This document shows, in pieces, positions 46,430-57,503 of a DNA stretch of 64,000 nucleotides. Positions within the stretch are counted from its first letter, which is position 1; each line of letters starts with the position of its first letter. Source of the DNA: Ascidia mentula (taxonomy: Eukaryota; Chordata; Ascidiacea; Phlebobranchia; Ascidiidae); assembly GCA_947561715.1 (NCBI GenBank), contig OX387200.1, positions 22,446,501 to 22,510,500 on the forward strand. The letters are read 5' to 3'. Made by a program: the position numbers and the translations under genes. The notes below the pieces were generated by a model. It made no database searches, was not told where the DNA came from, and worked only from the letters and a program-made list of their open reading frames with translations.

Positions 46430-47460
46430 CGGAGGGATCGGATTACATGGAGTTACCCTACCGAAGTATGGTTAACCAAACCACATTCAACACAATTGTT
46501 TATTCCACTCATTACAACGCTGCAAGGAAGGGTTGATTGTGGGTAATAATGTGTGTATAGGGGATACGATGTAAATTAAAGAATTATCAGTGCCTGAAAA
46601 CGTCAAGAATCACCACAAAGCAGATTGGGATTTAAATATAAAACAGCGTCATTGATCGAGTGTCACAAAAAAAACGTTAATTCGCCAAATTTATCAAGGA
46701 CCAAGTCTCCCTGACATCCTTATGTACAACATAAAGTTGATGATTATTAGTGGAAAATATTCACTCTTAGGTCAAATAAAAAAAAAAATCTGCATAAAAC
46801 TTGCAATTCAATAAACGTTAATTCCACCACTCCGCAGGTTTAATCGAATTAACAAGTGGGTGGTTAGTTTTATGACAATGTCAACGTTCAAGGGGTGCAA
46901 ATGTTCGCTGAGTTCGGGTCCAACCACAGCCCGTTGCTCTGACAGAGATTATATTCTGGAGCGGTTGAAGGACATTCAAAATTGATGCGATCACAAACAT
47001 CATATGATGCTTTCGGTGTACCTGACATCGTGCCCATAGCAGGTGGGGTAGGAGCACTTCCACAACCTAGCCAAGATTAATAGGAAAGATTTATTAAACA
47101 AACATAACTATGTCGTTCTGTTCTAGTTTGGTAAAAATTGTTGATTTAAAAACAATCAAAATACAAAATAAAACCTTATTTTTTACCTCCTGTAGTAAAA
47201 TGAATGCAGAATTTAATAAACAACCTGAACACAAAGTTTTAATCCAACCTGAAGGTTGGCAGAACGGAAGCTGAGACCATGTGCCAGTTTGTGAACATGT
47301 GACAATGTTATTCCCAACCAAGGAATAAGTGGTTGAACCAGATAAGATGCAACTATACGTCACAAACTCTGTAGGTGAGTATTCCATTTGATCAACTGTA
47401 AATTGTCCGTTTGCGATGTCTGGTGGTCTTGTGCACACTGGAATGTATGACATACTTGTA
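46430..47460. repeat. 3' block of G3 matching the 3' end of G2
   Basis: This is the counterpart of 30401-31500. Differences are few: small indels near the stop (a missing TCACGG-type stretch) and scattered substitutions. Upstream of the R-type exon the two genes diverge. Confidence 0.85.
46499..46504 (-). terminator. Candidate polyadenylation signal of G3
   Basis: A minus-strand AATAAA lies about 385 nt below the G3 stop and is conserved at the matching place below G2, inside a duplicated 3' block. The distance is long, so an earlier variant hexamer may be used instead. Confidence 0.3.
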
Positions 47461-50400
47461 AAATTATGTTTAAAACAGAAGATTTTTTTATTTGATTGTC
47501 CCAAAAAACTAGAATTTCTTGTGCAAACCATCTAAAACACTTTTGCACAAAAAAGTTTTTGTAAATGTTTCACGTACAATAAATATTTTAATAAACCTTT
47601 GAGTTGACAGAAAGGGATTTCACTCCAGGTTTTGTCATTACAAGTAACTTGTGCAGTTCCAAGCAGTGTGTGCGTTGTAGTATCAGTACAACTGTATGTA
47701 ACCATATCACCAGAGTTATACTGATCCAGAACAGGAGTAAATGAGCCAGCAGCTATGTTTGGTGGTTTGTTGCATGCTAAAGAAATAAACAAAATTTCCC
47801 AGCCGAACAAACAACATATGGTTGTTAAAAACGGTTTTCACATGGAGGAATCAAGTAAACTGCAAGAAATGCAAATCGATTAAAGTTTATTTAAAGAATT
47901 TGGTTGCAAATTCTGTCGTTAAATTATGTCCAAGAAAAAAACAGCATTTCAGTTGATTGCTATTTTGTAACTCATGTCCAGGTTTAATCCAAACTGTGCT
48001 ATTTAGTAGCTTAAGTTTTTTTAGCTTAAGTTTAATTTGATACCATGTAAAGTTTTACAAGCTTCTGTACCGTTTACATCAAGTTACAAACATCGATATA
48101 CAAGAACAAATAATGTCACAAAACTAATTTCACCTATCCTGGCACAGCAGGGCATCTGACTCCAAGTCCCTGTAGCACCACATGTTATTCTACCATCTCC
48201 AACCAGTTCATGAGTGGATGCACACATGTATGTGATATCTGTACCCGGTGGATACCCACCTGTGATTGGACCAAAACTCCCTCCAGCAATAGAGGGTGGT
48301 TCGTTGCACGCTGGAAAAACATTGCTTGGTTGTCATGGTAATAGCAGTTAAAGGAACAAACTTTACTCTTTCAATGGAGATTAACATCCCGCCATTGAAC
48401 TAATTACGGTCCTCGCTATTTGATTTTAAACTCTCGTAACAATCCTGTTAAAACCCCAAAAAAGCATACCCAGAGCAACACAGTGAGGCACTTGACTCCA
48501 TGTTCTGTCAGACATACATTCCACTATCCCAGCACCAATCAGTGTGTGTGTAGTTGTATCAGTGCAGGAGTACATCACCTGATCTCCAGGGTTGTAGGTT
48601 GTTTCCACCGGCATGTAATCACCATCAGAAATGGACGGAGGGGAATTACAAACTGGAAAAATTACTTCATGCAAAATCAATGAAAATACAAGCAGGTTTT
48701 CAACCTCGACATCCAAAGTATTTTTCTAACTTCCAACAATTCCTCTGTGGACACCAATTAAAAAAATTCCAGTTGATGGCTGTATAATTGCTCACTACTG
48801 ATTATAGTGCTTATTTGTGCAAACAAAGACATTTTAATTATATCAAAATATAATCACTTTTAATATAAAAGCCAAAGCTAGGATGCTGTTAATCATTCTA
48901 AGTAAACCTTAAAATGATTAACAGCATCTTAGCTTTGGCTTTTATATTCAAATTTATCAACTCCAGTTATTTTGCACCCAAGTAATTTTAATCAATACCA
49001 CATAAACTGAAGTGCTTCAAAACCACAAAATATCCAAGATCCACAAAAAGGTTTCCATTAATCTTTTTATTTGCAAACTCACCAGTAAGGTGACATATTT
49101 GGTTGTTTGGAGGATTCCAGGTTTTGTTTTCCTGGCAAATAATGATGGCCGACCCAAAAAGTTCGAACCCAGTTTGGCACATGTAGGTTACCCGGGCATT
49201 TGGAACATATTCACCCAGAGTTGGAGAAAATGTTCCTCCAGATATGGTGATCGGAGTTTGACAAACTGAGCACAAGATGTCACAAGTTACATGCCTCCAT
49301 TATGGATCTCTGTTTAACCTTCTTGGCTGCTGATAATTTCAAAGTCATCTGGCAAGAAGTTATGATAAAAGTGCAACATTACATAGTGGGTTTAAATCAA
49401 ACACTTTTTGGTGACAAATTGGTAACAATGGAAATGTTCAACCTCGCAAAGTACAGACTGGTGGGGTTGAATGACGCCAACTCCCAGTAAGAAGACATTC
49501 ATTGAGAATGTCTCCATAAAGATCATGAGAAGCACTGCAGGAGTATTTGACGGTTGATCGTGGCAGGTAGGAAGGCTCATTGGGTGTGTAAACACCGGAC
49601 GACAACTGTGGTGGTGGGCCGCAATCTAACACAGAAATGAAACTCACAATCTTCAAACTATGTTTGTTATAATGCAATAAGCAAGACACAAAAGTACTGA
49701 AGATCTCACAGACAATTCCACAGGTCGGAGCAAACGGTCTCGACCACGACCCATCCGGCAAGCACTCATTATTTACAACTCCACCCAAGACATTCCCAGT
49801 AGGGCATGTGTAAATGATGGTGAGAGGTGAGATGTAAGATGATAGTTGGGGATAAAAACTACCTCCAGGAATGGGTGGAGGTGGACCACAAGCTAGAGGT
49901 AAAACAACTTCATGTTTTTGGTGCAGTATTGACAACCAAACCCTACTAAGTAATCCAAGCTGTTATGTGGAATGTTTTACTATGATACAAACACAAATAA
50001 AAGTGAACAGAAATAAAAATAAAGCAATCAATAATACAAGTTTACATACAGGAGTATTAGGGCATACTTTTATAACAGAATGATCCAAATGTTCCATCAG
50101 GGCATACGCATGTGTAGCCGTTGGCCCCATCTTTGCAAATCCCTCCATTTAAACAAGGGTTGGACATACACTCATCAACATCTAAAACATTGTCCATTAG
50201 TAGAAGCATCCAGGAAGGACTTACTTACGTACCTTCACATCTGGGTGGGTTGGTGAATCCAGGAGGGCATTCCTTACGTAATTTAACAACTGAAACACAA
50301 TGAAAATATTGCCACTTTTATCAGTTTTAGATTAGAAGATTTTCCACCCAATTGAATTAGTGGAAAATAAAATATTGCACTTTGGAGCCAATAATTTAAA

Positions 50401-51876
50401 ACAAGCAATAATAGATAAGCAATTATTTGCCCCCTTGCATTAACCATGTGTTGTGAATAAACTAAAGTAATTTACAACATCAGCAAATGTGGCTGCATGG
50501 AAACAACACAAAGTCAAACCTGTGTATTCAGAATGATAACAGAAGTTTTTCACCGGATCCCAGCAGCATCTCCAGCGGTCACAGTGTAACCTGGTTAAAA
50601 TAATATACACTGTTCCATTGACTGCACACAAAACAAAGAGGTAATCTCAAATACAAAATACCATAGAGTTCAGACAATTTTAAATTCACAAAAAAGTTTT
50701 TTAAGCGTTTTTTGATTGAAAACAATCATTGCAGCTATTATATATTTGATTATAGTATGAAAAGACCCAAATTAATTAGAAGAATTGTTTCAATCCAGAG
50801 TAATTAAGATGCAGACACAATAGTACTTTTTAATTATTTTTTACTTATCAGCAATGATATAGATGGAACCACAGCGATTTCTGCTTTTTTGTGAGCCACA
50901 TGATGTCCTGTGAACAAGGCTACCATCATAGTTTGGTTGGCCACCAAAGTGAAGACCTACAACAAGAATCAGTGAGAACTGACTTCCACGAAGCAAAAAC
51001 ACAATAACACAAAACCAACAATGATGTGTGTGTACACATATATAATGTAAATTGTATGTGAATTTCATGTGACAAAAATTGAGGCATGCACATAACACAT
51101 AGAGGAATTTAGAAATGCATCATATTTTCGTTGAAAGCTATTTATCAACAAATGACAAATTTTACCATTTGTGTTGCTGTCCACGGTGGGATGAAATATA
51201 AAATGTAGCGGTTTCGCTGTAAAAAAATAATGTTTACTCAATTGATATAATATAAAAAAAAATTGTGTACCCCTTTGAAAGCATCTTGCTCCAGCATATA
51301 GTTGAAATCGATCAAAGCAACAGTTCCTAAAAATGCATTTGCAAGTAAGAATTGTGCTTTGTTTTTTAAAATTTAATGAAACTTCTGAAAACCAAACAAC
51401 TCCCTAATGCACCTTAAAAGTTGTTGGTTCAACCATTAACGTTTTGTTTCGTTCCAAGTTAAGTCTAGTCTACATTTCTAATTGATGTGATGTTAACTTT
51501 CTGTTTTGTGCCATTACGTACCAGCGTTTGTGTACGTTTCTGTTTTTATCAGTCATATACACTAGGGGAAATCCCACTGCAAGTTTCAGAAAATTTATTA
51601 AATAAATAAAGATATAATGAAAATGATTTATGTAATTTTTTAACTACAGAGTTCGAGAGAAACAAAAAAGCAATGGAAACTAGGTCACCTCGACTCGCAT
51701 ATAACTTTGTTCCGGGTGAGAAATGTGCACGGTTTTCTTGATGACAGCGATACATTGCATGTTCCATTATTCTTTTGTTGCCACGACAACGTAATTACGC
51801 ACAGAAGACAAATTAAAAAAAGGAGACCCTTCGGCCAATTGTAGAAGTAGGTCTCCACTTGTATCAACGGTTTCAT
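46888..51876 (-). CDS. G3: secreted trefoil-EGF-CCP protein, compact paralogue
   Basis: Fifteen exons total 2106 nt (701 aa): 51689-51876, 51271-51326, 51166-51216, 50845-50956, 50520-50590, 50233-50289, 50068-50181, 49710-49892, 49443-49625, 49083-49265, 48470-48652, 48134-48310, 47597-47776, 47249-47437, 46888-47066. The signal peptide core is GLLFLICLLCVITLSW. Trefoil 1 has NCCFD; trefoil 2 has RCCWD; then come KECPPGFTNPPRC and a DVDEC calcium-binding EGF with the hydroxylation pattern. Eight CCPs follow: two CGPPP types, VCQTPITISGG, VCNSPPSISDG, and single N, K, R and terminal modules. The whole has no tandem duplication and may reflect the ancestral layout. The TGA is at 46888-46890. 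The intron at 48653-49082 holds a foldback element; 47777-48133 shows nothing else. The CCP1 donor was chosen at 49710 by homologous length and a GTGAG site. Confidence 0.88.
48862..48948. mobile_element. Foldback element with 36-bp arms in a G3 intron
   Basis: Arms 48862-48897 and 48913-48948 are inverted copies with one mismatch (AATATAAAAGCCAAAGCTAG start) around a 15-bp loop. The right arm and about 30 bp after it resemble 26304-26365 in a G1 intron (AACAGCATTTTAGCTTTGGC), so it is a dispersed family. Confidence 0.65.
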
Positions 51877-52787
51877 ATCAATGGAGGGTGACGACCATTC
51901 AGTAAACTAAGGATATGTTTGCAGGTTTTAATTTAATTCGATTGTTTGGATGTCATTTAATAATAATTGTTAAATAACCAGGATTATTTTGCACCGACCG
52001 CAGACTCATACTTTATGCTAATTTATTTACCCTTCTTGTCTCCGATGGTGAATTGCCCTCCAGCGGAATTAGAGTCTCACAAAATTACTTTATCGAAGAG
52101 GTTCGTCATGCATATTTACTTTAATTTGCCTGTTTTTTATCTCATAATAACAACGATATTATTTAAAATTATACAAATCGTTTTTGAGATGGTGTAAAAG
52201 TTATATTATTTCTTCAATAGAAATTAAGCATTAAAGTTTGACCTCCCTTGGGCACTAAAACTACTCACAACTGTTCCATGGTTTGCTGATGTAAAACTTC
52301 AAATTAGTATTAGATGTAAACTTCAAAATGTATTTGTGTGCGCAAGAACAGCTGGTAACTATGTAAACTACACAAAAAACCCTGAGGTGAGATTTCTGCA
52401 ACAACTTTCTGTCTGTTGTCGTTGCAATCACTCCGATCATTTTATTCATTGAGCAAAATTGCTTTGTACCCCCAGGTCGTGCGTTTTTTTTCATGCGTTT
52501 CCTCAAACCTCTCAAATTCCCAAGCAATTTTCTCTCTCGATGCAGAGTTACCCGATCACTGTCCATATCTAACCCGCTTCGCCAAATATTTTAAGAATTT
52601 TGTGCGACAACCACTTGCTCTATCCATGAACTGTTTGTGTGAATATGGGGAATATATTTAGTATGACTTCACTTTAAGCAGGTTAAGTTAAATTGTGCAA
52701 CTTCCGGTGGGTTTTCCGGCTAACCCTGGGTCTGACTTAAAAAATTATGCCACACGTAAATTTACGTCTTAAGATGTCGAAATTAAA
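51877..52787. other. Intergenic G4-G3
   Basis: This gap of about 0.9 kb must hold the G3 promoter and the G4 3' flank. A 101-codon minus-strand frame (52261-52566) is rich in basic residues but has no family features and no plausible splice link to G4. Confidence 0.4.
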
Positions 52788-52793
52788 TTTATT
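52788..52793 (-). terminator. Candidate polyadenylation signal of G4
   Basis: An AATAAA hexamer on the minus strand lies about 140 nt downstream of the G4 stop. It is the first perfect hexamer seen below the stop. No cleavage site can be proven from sequence. Confidence 0.4.
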
Positions 52794-52931
52794 TGTAGAA
52801 TATATAAAATAATTGTGTTTAATTTACAAACTTCCAGATCTTTAAATATTCTGGAATGTGAAGCAGAATTTACCACAACTGAAAGTTGGAAATAATCAAC
52901 CAGAATCTTCAGAAATTCTGGAGTGGAAAAA

Positions 52932-55613
52932 TCACCCCGATATCGCTGTTAAAAAAAATTATATTTTTTGAATGCAAATAATTAAATCTTTGACGTGAAT
53001 ACCACAAACAAAAATAGCAAAGCGTTGCTTACGTATATCGCACGTTCTTCCTGTACAACAAGGTTGGCAGGTACACTCAAACCTAACGGGCGGGGGTTTC
53101 CCCAAACAGAAGCCACCGTTAAGGCAAGGAAGAGAAAGACAGTCAGTTCCAGCCGCTGGAAAGTAAAATGATAAGTTTGCTCACTTTACGTGATATGGGG
53201 TCAAAAATGTTTGACAATCAGTGGATTGTTTACACAACAATATATTATAAATTGCGAGATGTTAATCAACCTAAAATAACGACCAACGATAAATGTTGTT
53301 AAAAAATGGAATTAGGCCCAAATCGCCGATGTCGAATCAAAAAGTTTAGTTCGATTGTAGAGAGCGTTTTCTATGAAGTTACCATCATAACCGCATCCTA
53401 TCGGAAGAGGACCCCAACTTCCAAACTCTTCAAATGGAGTGAAATCAGTGCACGTGGCGGTGCCGAAACCGATCAAGGTGAATCCAAGGTCACATGAATA
53501 ATCCACAGAGTCACCGATTTTATACGATGTCTGTGTGGGGGCGAATGATCCATCGGTGAAGGTTGGGGGGGTTGGGCAATCTGTGGGTAACGTCCGGAGT
53601 TGGATTCGATCGGTGAAAAAAATTAAAACACCGACAATTGACTTCAAAAAATTATTCTTAAAGCAAGTCTGAAATTCTTAAATCTTACTTTTTAGTGCAC
53701 ATGTTGGTGGGGCCGGCGACCAAATTCCCATCGCACAAGTTAAAGTTGGATTTCCCACCAATCTATAGTTGGTCGCACATACGTAATGGATCGAGTCGCC
53801 ATCCATGTGGGTTTGGTTGGGGGCACTCGTATCTCCGTTCAACACAACAGGTGGGATGCATTCTGTAATTCATTCTAATGTTTAAACTGAGAGAAAATAA
53901 CGGAACCACCCACAGTACATCTAGTGATGTAGGCATGACTCCAATGCTGGATCTTTACAACAACTCCCTCGTGTTACCTCCGTTTGTTACTAACCCGAGC
54001 TCGAAACGATACAAAACACCCCTCAATATAGTTTAGGTTGCTTGCCTGCCCATTTTCTTTGATAATTTTTTCCACTTACGGTTTTCACAGTTTGTTCCGT
54101 ATGACCGGGGTGGACATTGGCATTCGTATCCACCATCCGAAACGTCGCTGCATGTTCCCCCGTTTAAACATGGCAGGTCTTTACAACGGGAAACTGCAGA
54201 GGAAAATATCGTTTGAAAGAAAATGTTATTGCTGGATTTTAACTTCACCAACCTCTGCAACCTGGTGCGCTGACGAACCCTGGAGGACATTTCTTTCTCA
54301 ACCTGATGACTGAACAAAACAAACAGAAATGTTTAAAACATTTCCAATTCTCTAATTTAGTTTGTTTTTAGCGGTTACAAAAAATTAGAAGTTGTAATTT
54401 GTTATTTTTAAAACAAAAATCTGCAGACTTTTGTTTTTGTATTAAACTTTTTGTTCACTTTACATAGTTTCAAAACAAATATCACTTTTCTAAAATTATT
54501 TTATTTAAAAGATTTAAAAAACCGTTAAAAAGACAGTCTGTGATCGTTGGAGGTGACTTACTGTTGTACAAAGATTTGTGGCAGAAACTTTTTGCCTCAT
54601 CCCAGCAACAACCCCATCGTTCACATGTCGACCTTCATAAAGTATTGATTATTTAGAACTTCCCGACCAAAGTAAGTTATGATTATACGAATACCAACAA
54701 TATAATTAAGTTCAAATTTATTCTTTTTGACAGATTTGCAAATGGTCTATACCTGCCACAACATTTAAGAGATGAAATATAATAAAAAAATGTTTTCAGA
54801 AATTAAAAAAAACTCCTGCAACAAAAAAGTTTCACGCATCACCGACCTTCGCATAGCATTGGATTTGACGTCACACTTCACATTCCTGAACAAGGGGAAG
54901 CACCCCCTTTTGAGTTTGTTGCCTGGGTAACCGGGTTCCCCCCCGAAATTGAGAGCTGTGTTTATGTGCAAAGAGTTAAGCCAGGGAGGAACAATTTTAC
55001 ATTGACCGCCTACCTGGACTTTTGGTTGCTTGAAACGAGAGGGAAAGTCCCTGGACTGAATATGTTAGGAATGACGTCAGTTGAAAAAAAAAATGTTTAT
55101 TTAAAAATTTGTTAAAGTTTGTTTTTTACAACATAAGCGCACGGTAAACAAAACCACAAGAAGCGTTAGGTTTTCGTTTAAAGGACTGAATACAAATGGT
55201 TTTGGCTTTCATGGAATATGGAGACTTATCTGCCGTATTTGCTTGATTTCTTAAACGTGACCAGAATTTCAATCACAATAATTAGAAAAGAAAGCTCACC
55301 CGATCTAGAACACTTATACCACGGGCTTGGCTCTGTTTCGTCATAACAACATCCTCTGTGACGTAAAAACAAGTGGGTTATTATTACGTGATAATGAACC
55401 TTAACTTATCAGCGTTCGTGTCTACGGGAGGAAATGTGGTGTGGAATTATCGAAAGTTTGTTTCAACGCAGCAACAGAAACTAACCTCAATTCGCACGAA
55501 TCCCGCCTTAACCTTCCACAACTTTGGCGCTTCAAATCCACATTCCTGCATTTGTATTGCGCTTGTGACGTCACAAACAAAATGCACACAACCAGTAGTC
55601 TAACGGAGAGCAT
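52932..55613 (-). CDS. G4: short divergent paralogue with two EGF and two CCP modules
   Basis: Eleven exons total 1086 nt (361 aa): 55486-55613, 55300-55355, 55014-55055, 54847-54955, 54562-54632, 54253-54309, 54080-54193, 53689-53862, 53383-53580, 53033-53155, 52932-52945. The signal peptide is MLSVRLLVVCILFVTSQAQ. Trefoil 1 shows the canonical RxxCG and RGCCYD with WYKC; trefoil 2 shows WGCCWD. The EGF (SRCKDLPCLNGGTC) lacks the DxxEC calcium motif. CCP1 starts ECIPPVVLNGD. CCP2 (DCPTPPTFTDGSF) has a longer loop before Trp. A second EGF-like module (CLSLPCLNGGFC, with QPCC) follows, then a 14-nt last exon giving PISG and TGA. The last exon is the least certain part; it has a strong polypyrimidine-AG acceptor, and a polyadenylation signal lies about 140 nt below. 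The family head is intact but only two CCPs remain. Confidence 0.82.
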
Positions 55614-57503
55614 TCTTAAAGGCGTAACTGCTGTCAAAAAAACGACATTTTTATCAACTATTTGTCGTTTAGCTGCATATCTTATCTGTCCCTTTGTCGT
55701 CCAACACGTCATGTTGTCCGCTTAATGTAACCCCAAGGCACGACCTGCTTGTAACCAGTACAAGTTAAACTGATCGCCAGACACCCGGCCCGGCCGAACG
55801 TAATTAGACAATCTTAATTAAAGTCGTCACGTGTTGTAATTGGCGGAAACACCTCAAGGTCACGACAGAAATTCCCGCCTATTTTGTTTGTCATGGTTTG
55901 CCCAAGCTTGTCACGTGATCACAAATGTAGCCATGACGAAACTTCCCGAGTGTTTGTGGGAAACCACCCTGACGTCATCACGATTATAATTTATGTTGGT
56001 TCTGCGCAATGTAGCGTGTTGAGCGTGTGTGAGTAGCGGAAGTTTTCGGGGCAGTGAAATTGAACCTTTTAGTCCTTATTTGTTTTCTGATCGCCGTGAC
56101 TTATTAAGGAAATGTTACAATCCTATTATCTTCAAATCTTAAACGCCGTGTTTCTGATGTCATTTGGTAATTCCCCGGTGGTTCACTGCTTGGAGCGATA
56201 TAATAGGATCTGCCTTCGGGCTATTATTACGTCACAAGTATGGCAGAAATGCGGGATTGAATAATTGTGACCAAATCCAGGTCACTTTCAAAGTGTTGAG
56301 TTTTTGCATTCAGGTGAATTCCAAACAATATTTCAATGACGTCTACGAATTGATGATTTCTATGGTTTCAACAACTTCAACGTTGGAAGTCTGACCGCCT
56401 GATGAAAGAAATAACAGCAACTGCAACGTTGGAAGTCTGACCGCCTGATGAAAGAAATAACAGCAACTGCAACGTTGGAAGTCTGACCGCCTGATGAAAG
56501 AAATAACAGCAACTGCAACGTTGGAAGTCTGACCGCCTGATGAAAGAAATAACAGCAACTTCAACGTTGGAAGTCTGACCGCCTGATGAAAGAAATAACA
56601 GCAACTGCAACGTTGGAAGTCTGACCGCCTGATGAAAGAAATAACAGCAACTGCAACGTTGGAAGTCTGACTTCCTGATGAAAGAAATAACAGCAACTGC
56701 AACCGATCATGTTTTTATTGCATAGTGGATACTGAGGGGGAAGCGAGGAAAGTTTTATTTCACTTATTCTGACCTTATACGTCATCAAAAAATCATCAAA
56801 ATGACGAAAAAGTGATTACGTAATCAAACATTCTGCGATCTCAGGAAACACGCCGACGATCTTCGACAGTTGGGAAAAGTCCAGGCAACTTTATCGCTTG
56901 TCGGAAGATCAGACAATCAAAACATTCCAAATCATTATGAGTAGAAACGTTGGTTCGTCAACACCAATGCTCGTAACATTTATTACAATTATAGGAACAT
57001 GATGTGGAAAAACACTTAGCACAAAACCATCACCACTGTATATTCATGGGCAATGCGAGGAATGCACCGAACTACTGGCGGTGGCACACACGTGCTCGTC
57101 AAGGTCAAGGTCATGCATGAAACAGTTTGCAGTGCTTGCGATATAAAGATTATGGTGTTATAACGACAGAATGGTTCAGGCACAAGGCTGCAATGGCGGA
57201 AACGTTTGTACAAAATCAACTCTTGGGCAATGAATTACTCCAGCACCGCCACATTGTGTGTTTTGTTAATACGTTCGAATGGCTTCACTGTTGTTTCGAC
57301 ATAAACACTTTTTTCCATACAGTATGGTGTTTTTTCTTTACTTTTTTGGCCAGGGATTAGATTTTCGAATGCAACAATTTTAAACATACAGAAACAAACA
57401 GTTGAGAAAATGACAAAGAAAAAAAACGGCAACAAATTGTTGATAAAAATCTCGGCAAACTTCTTACTTGTAACACTGAAAATATACATCATGACAATAA
57501 CAC
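55614..57503. other. Intergenic between the ankyrin gene and G4
   Basis: It contains the 46-bp minisatellite. The rest holds several CRE-like TGACGTCA/TGACGTAA words and CACGTG at 55829-55834, which could be regulatory, but nothing is proven. Short frames overlap on both strands. Confidence 0.4.
56374..56702. repeat. 46-bp minisatellite upstream of G4
   Basis: Seven copies have CGTTGGAAGTCTGACCGCCT starts at 56381, 56427, 56473, 56519, 56565, 56611 and 56657. Copies are nearly identical, differing at TTCAAC/TGCAAC and CCGC/CTTC. As 46 is not a multiple of three, one repeat is read in all three frames, giving open frames of no meaning. Confidence 0.95.

Noticed and set aside
56343-56788. 119-codon Phe/Leu-rich frame resembling a membrane protein
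   Set aside because: It is the 46-bp minisatellite read in successive frames.
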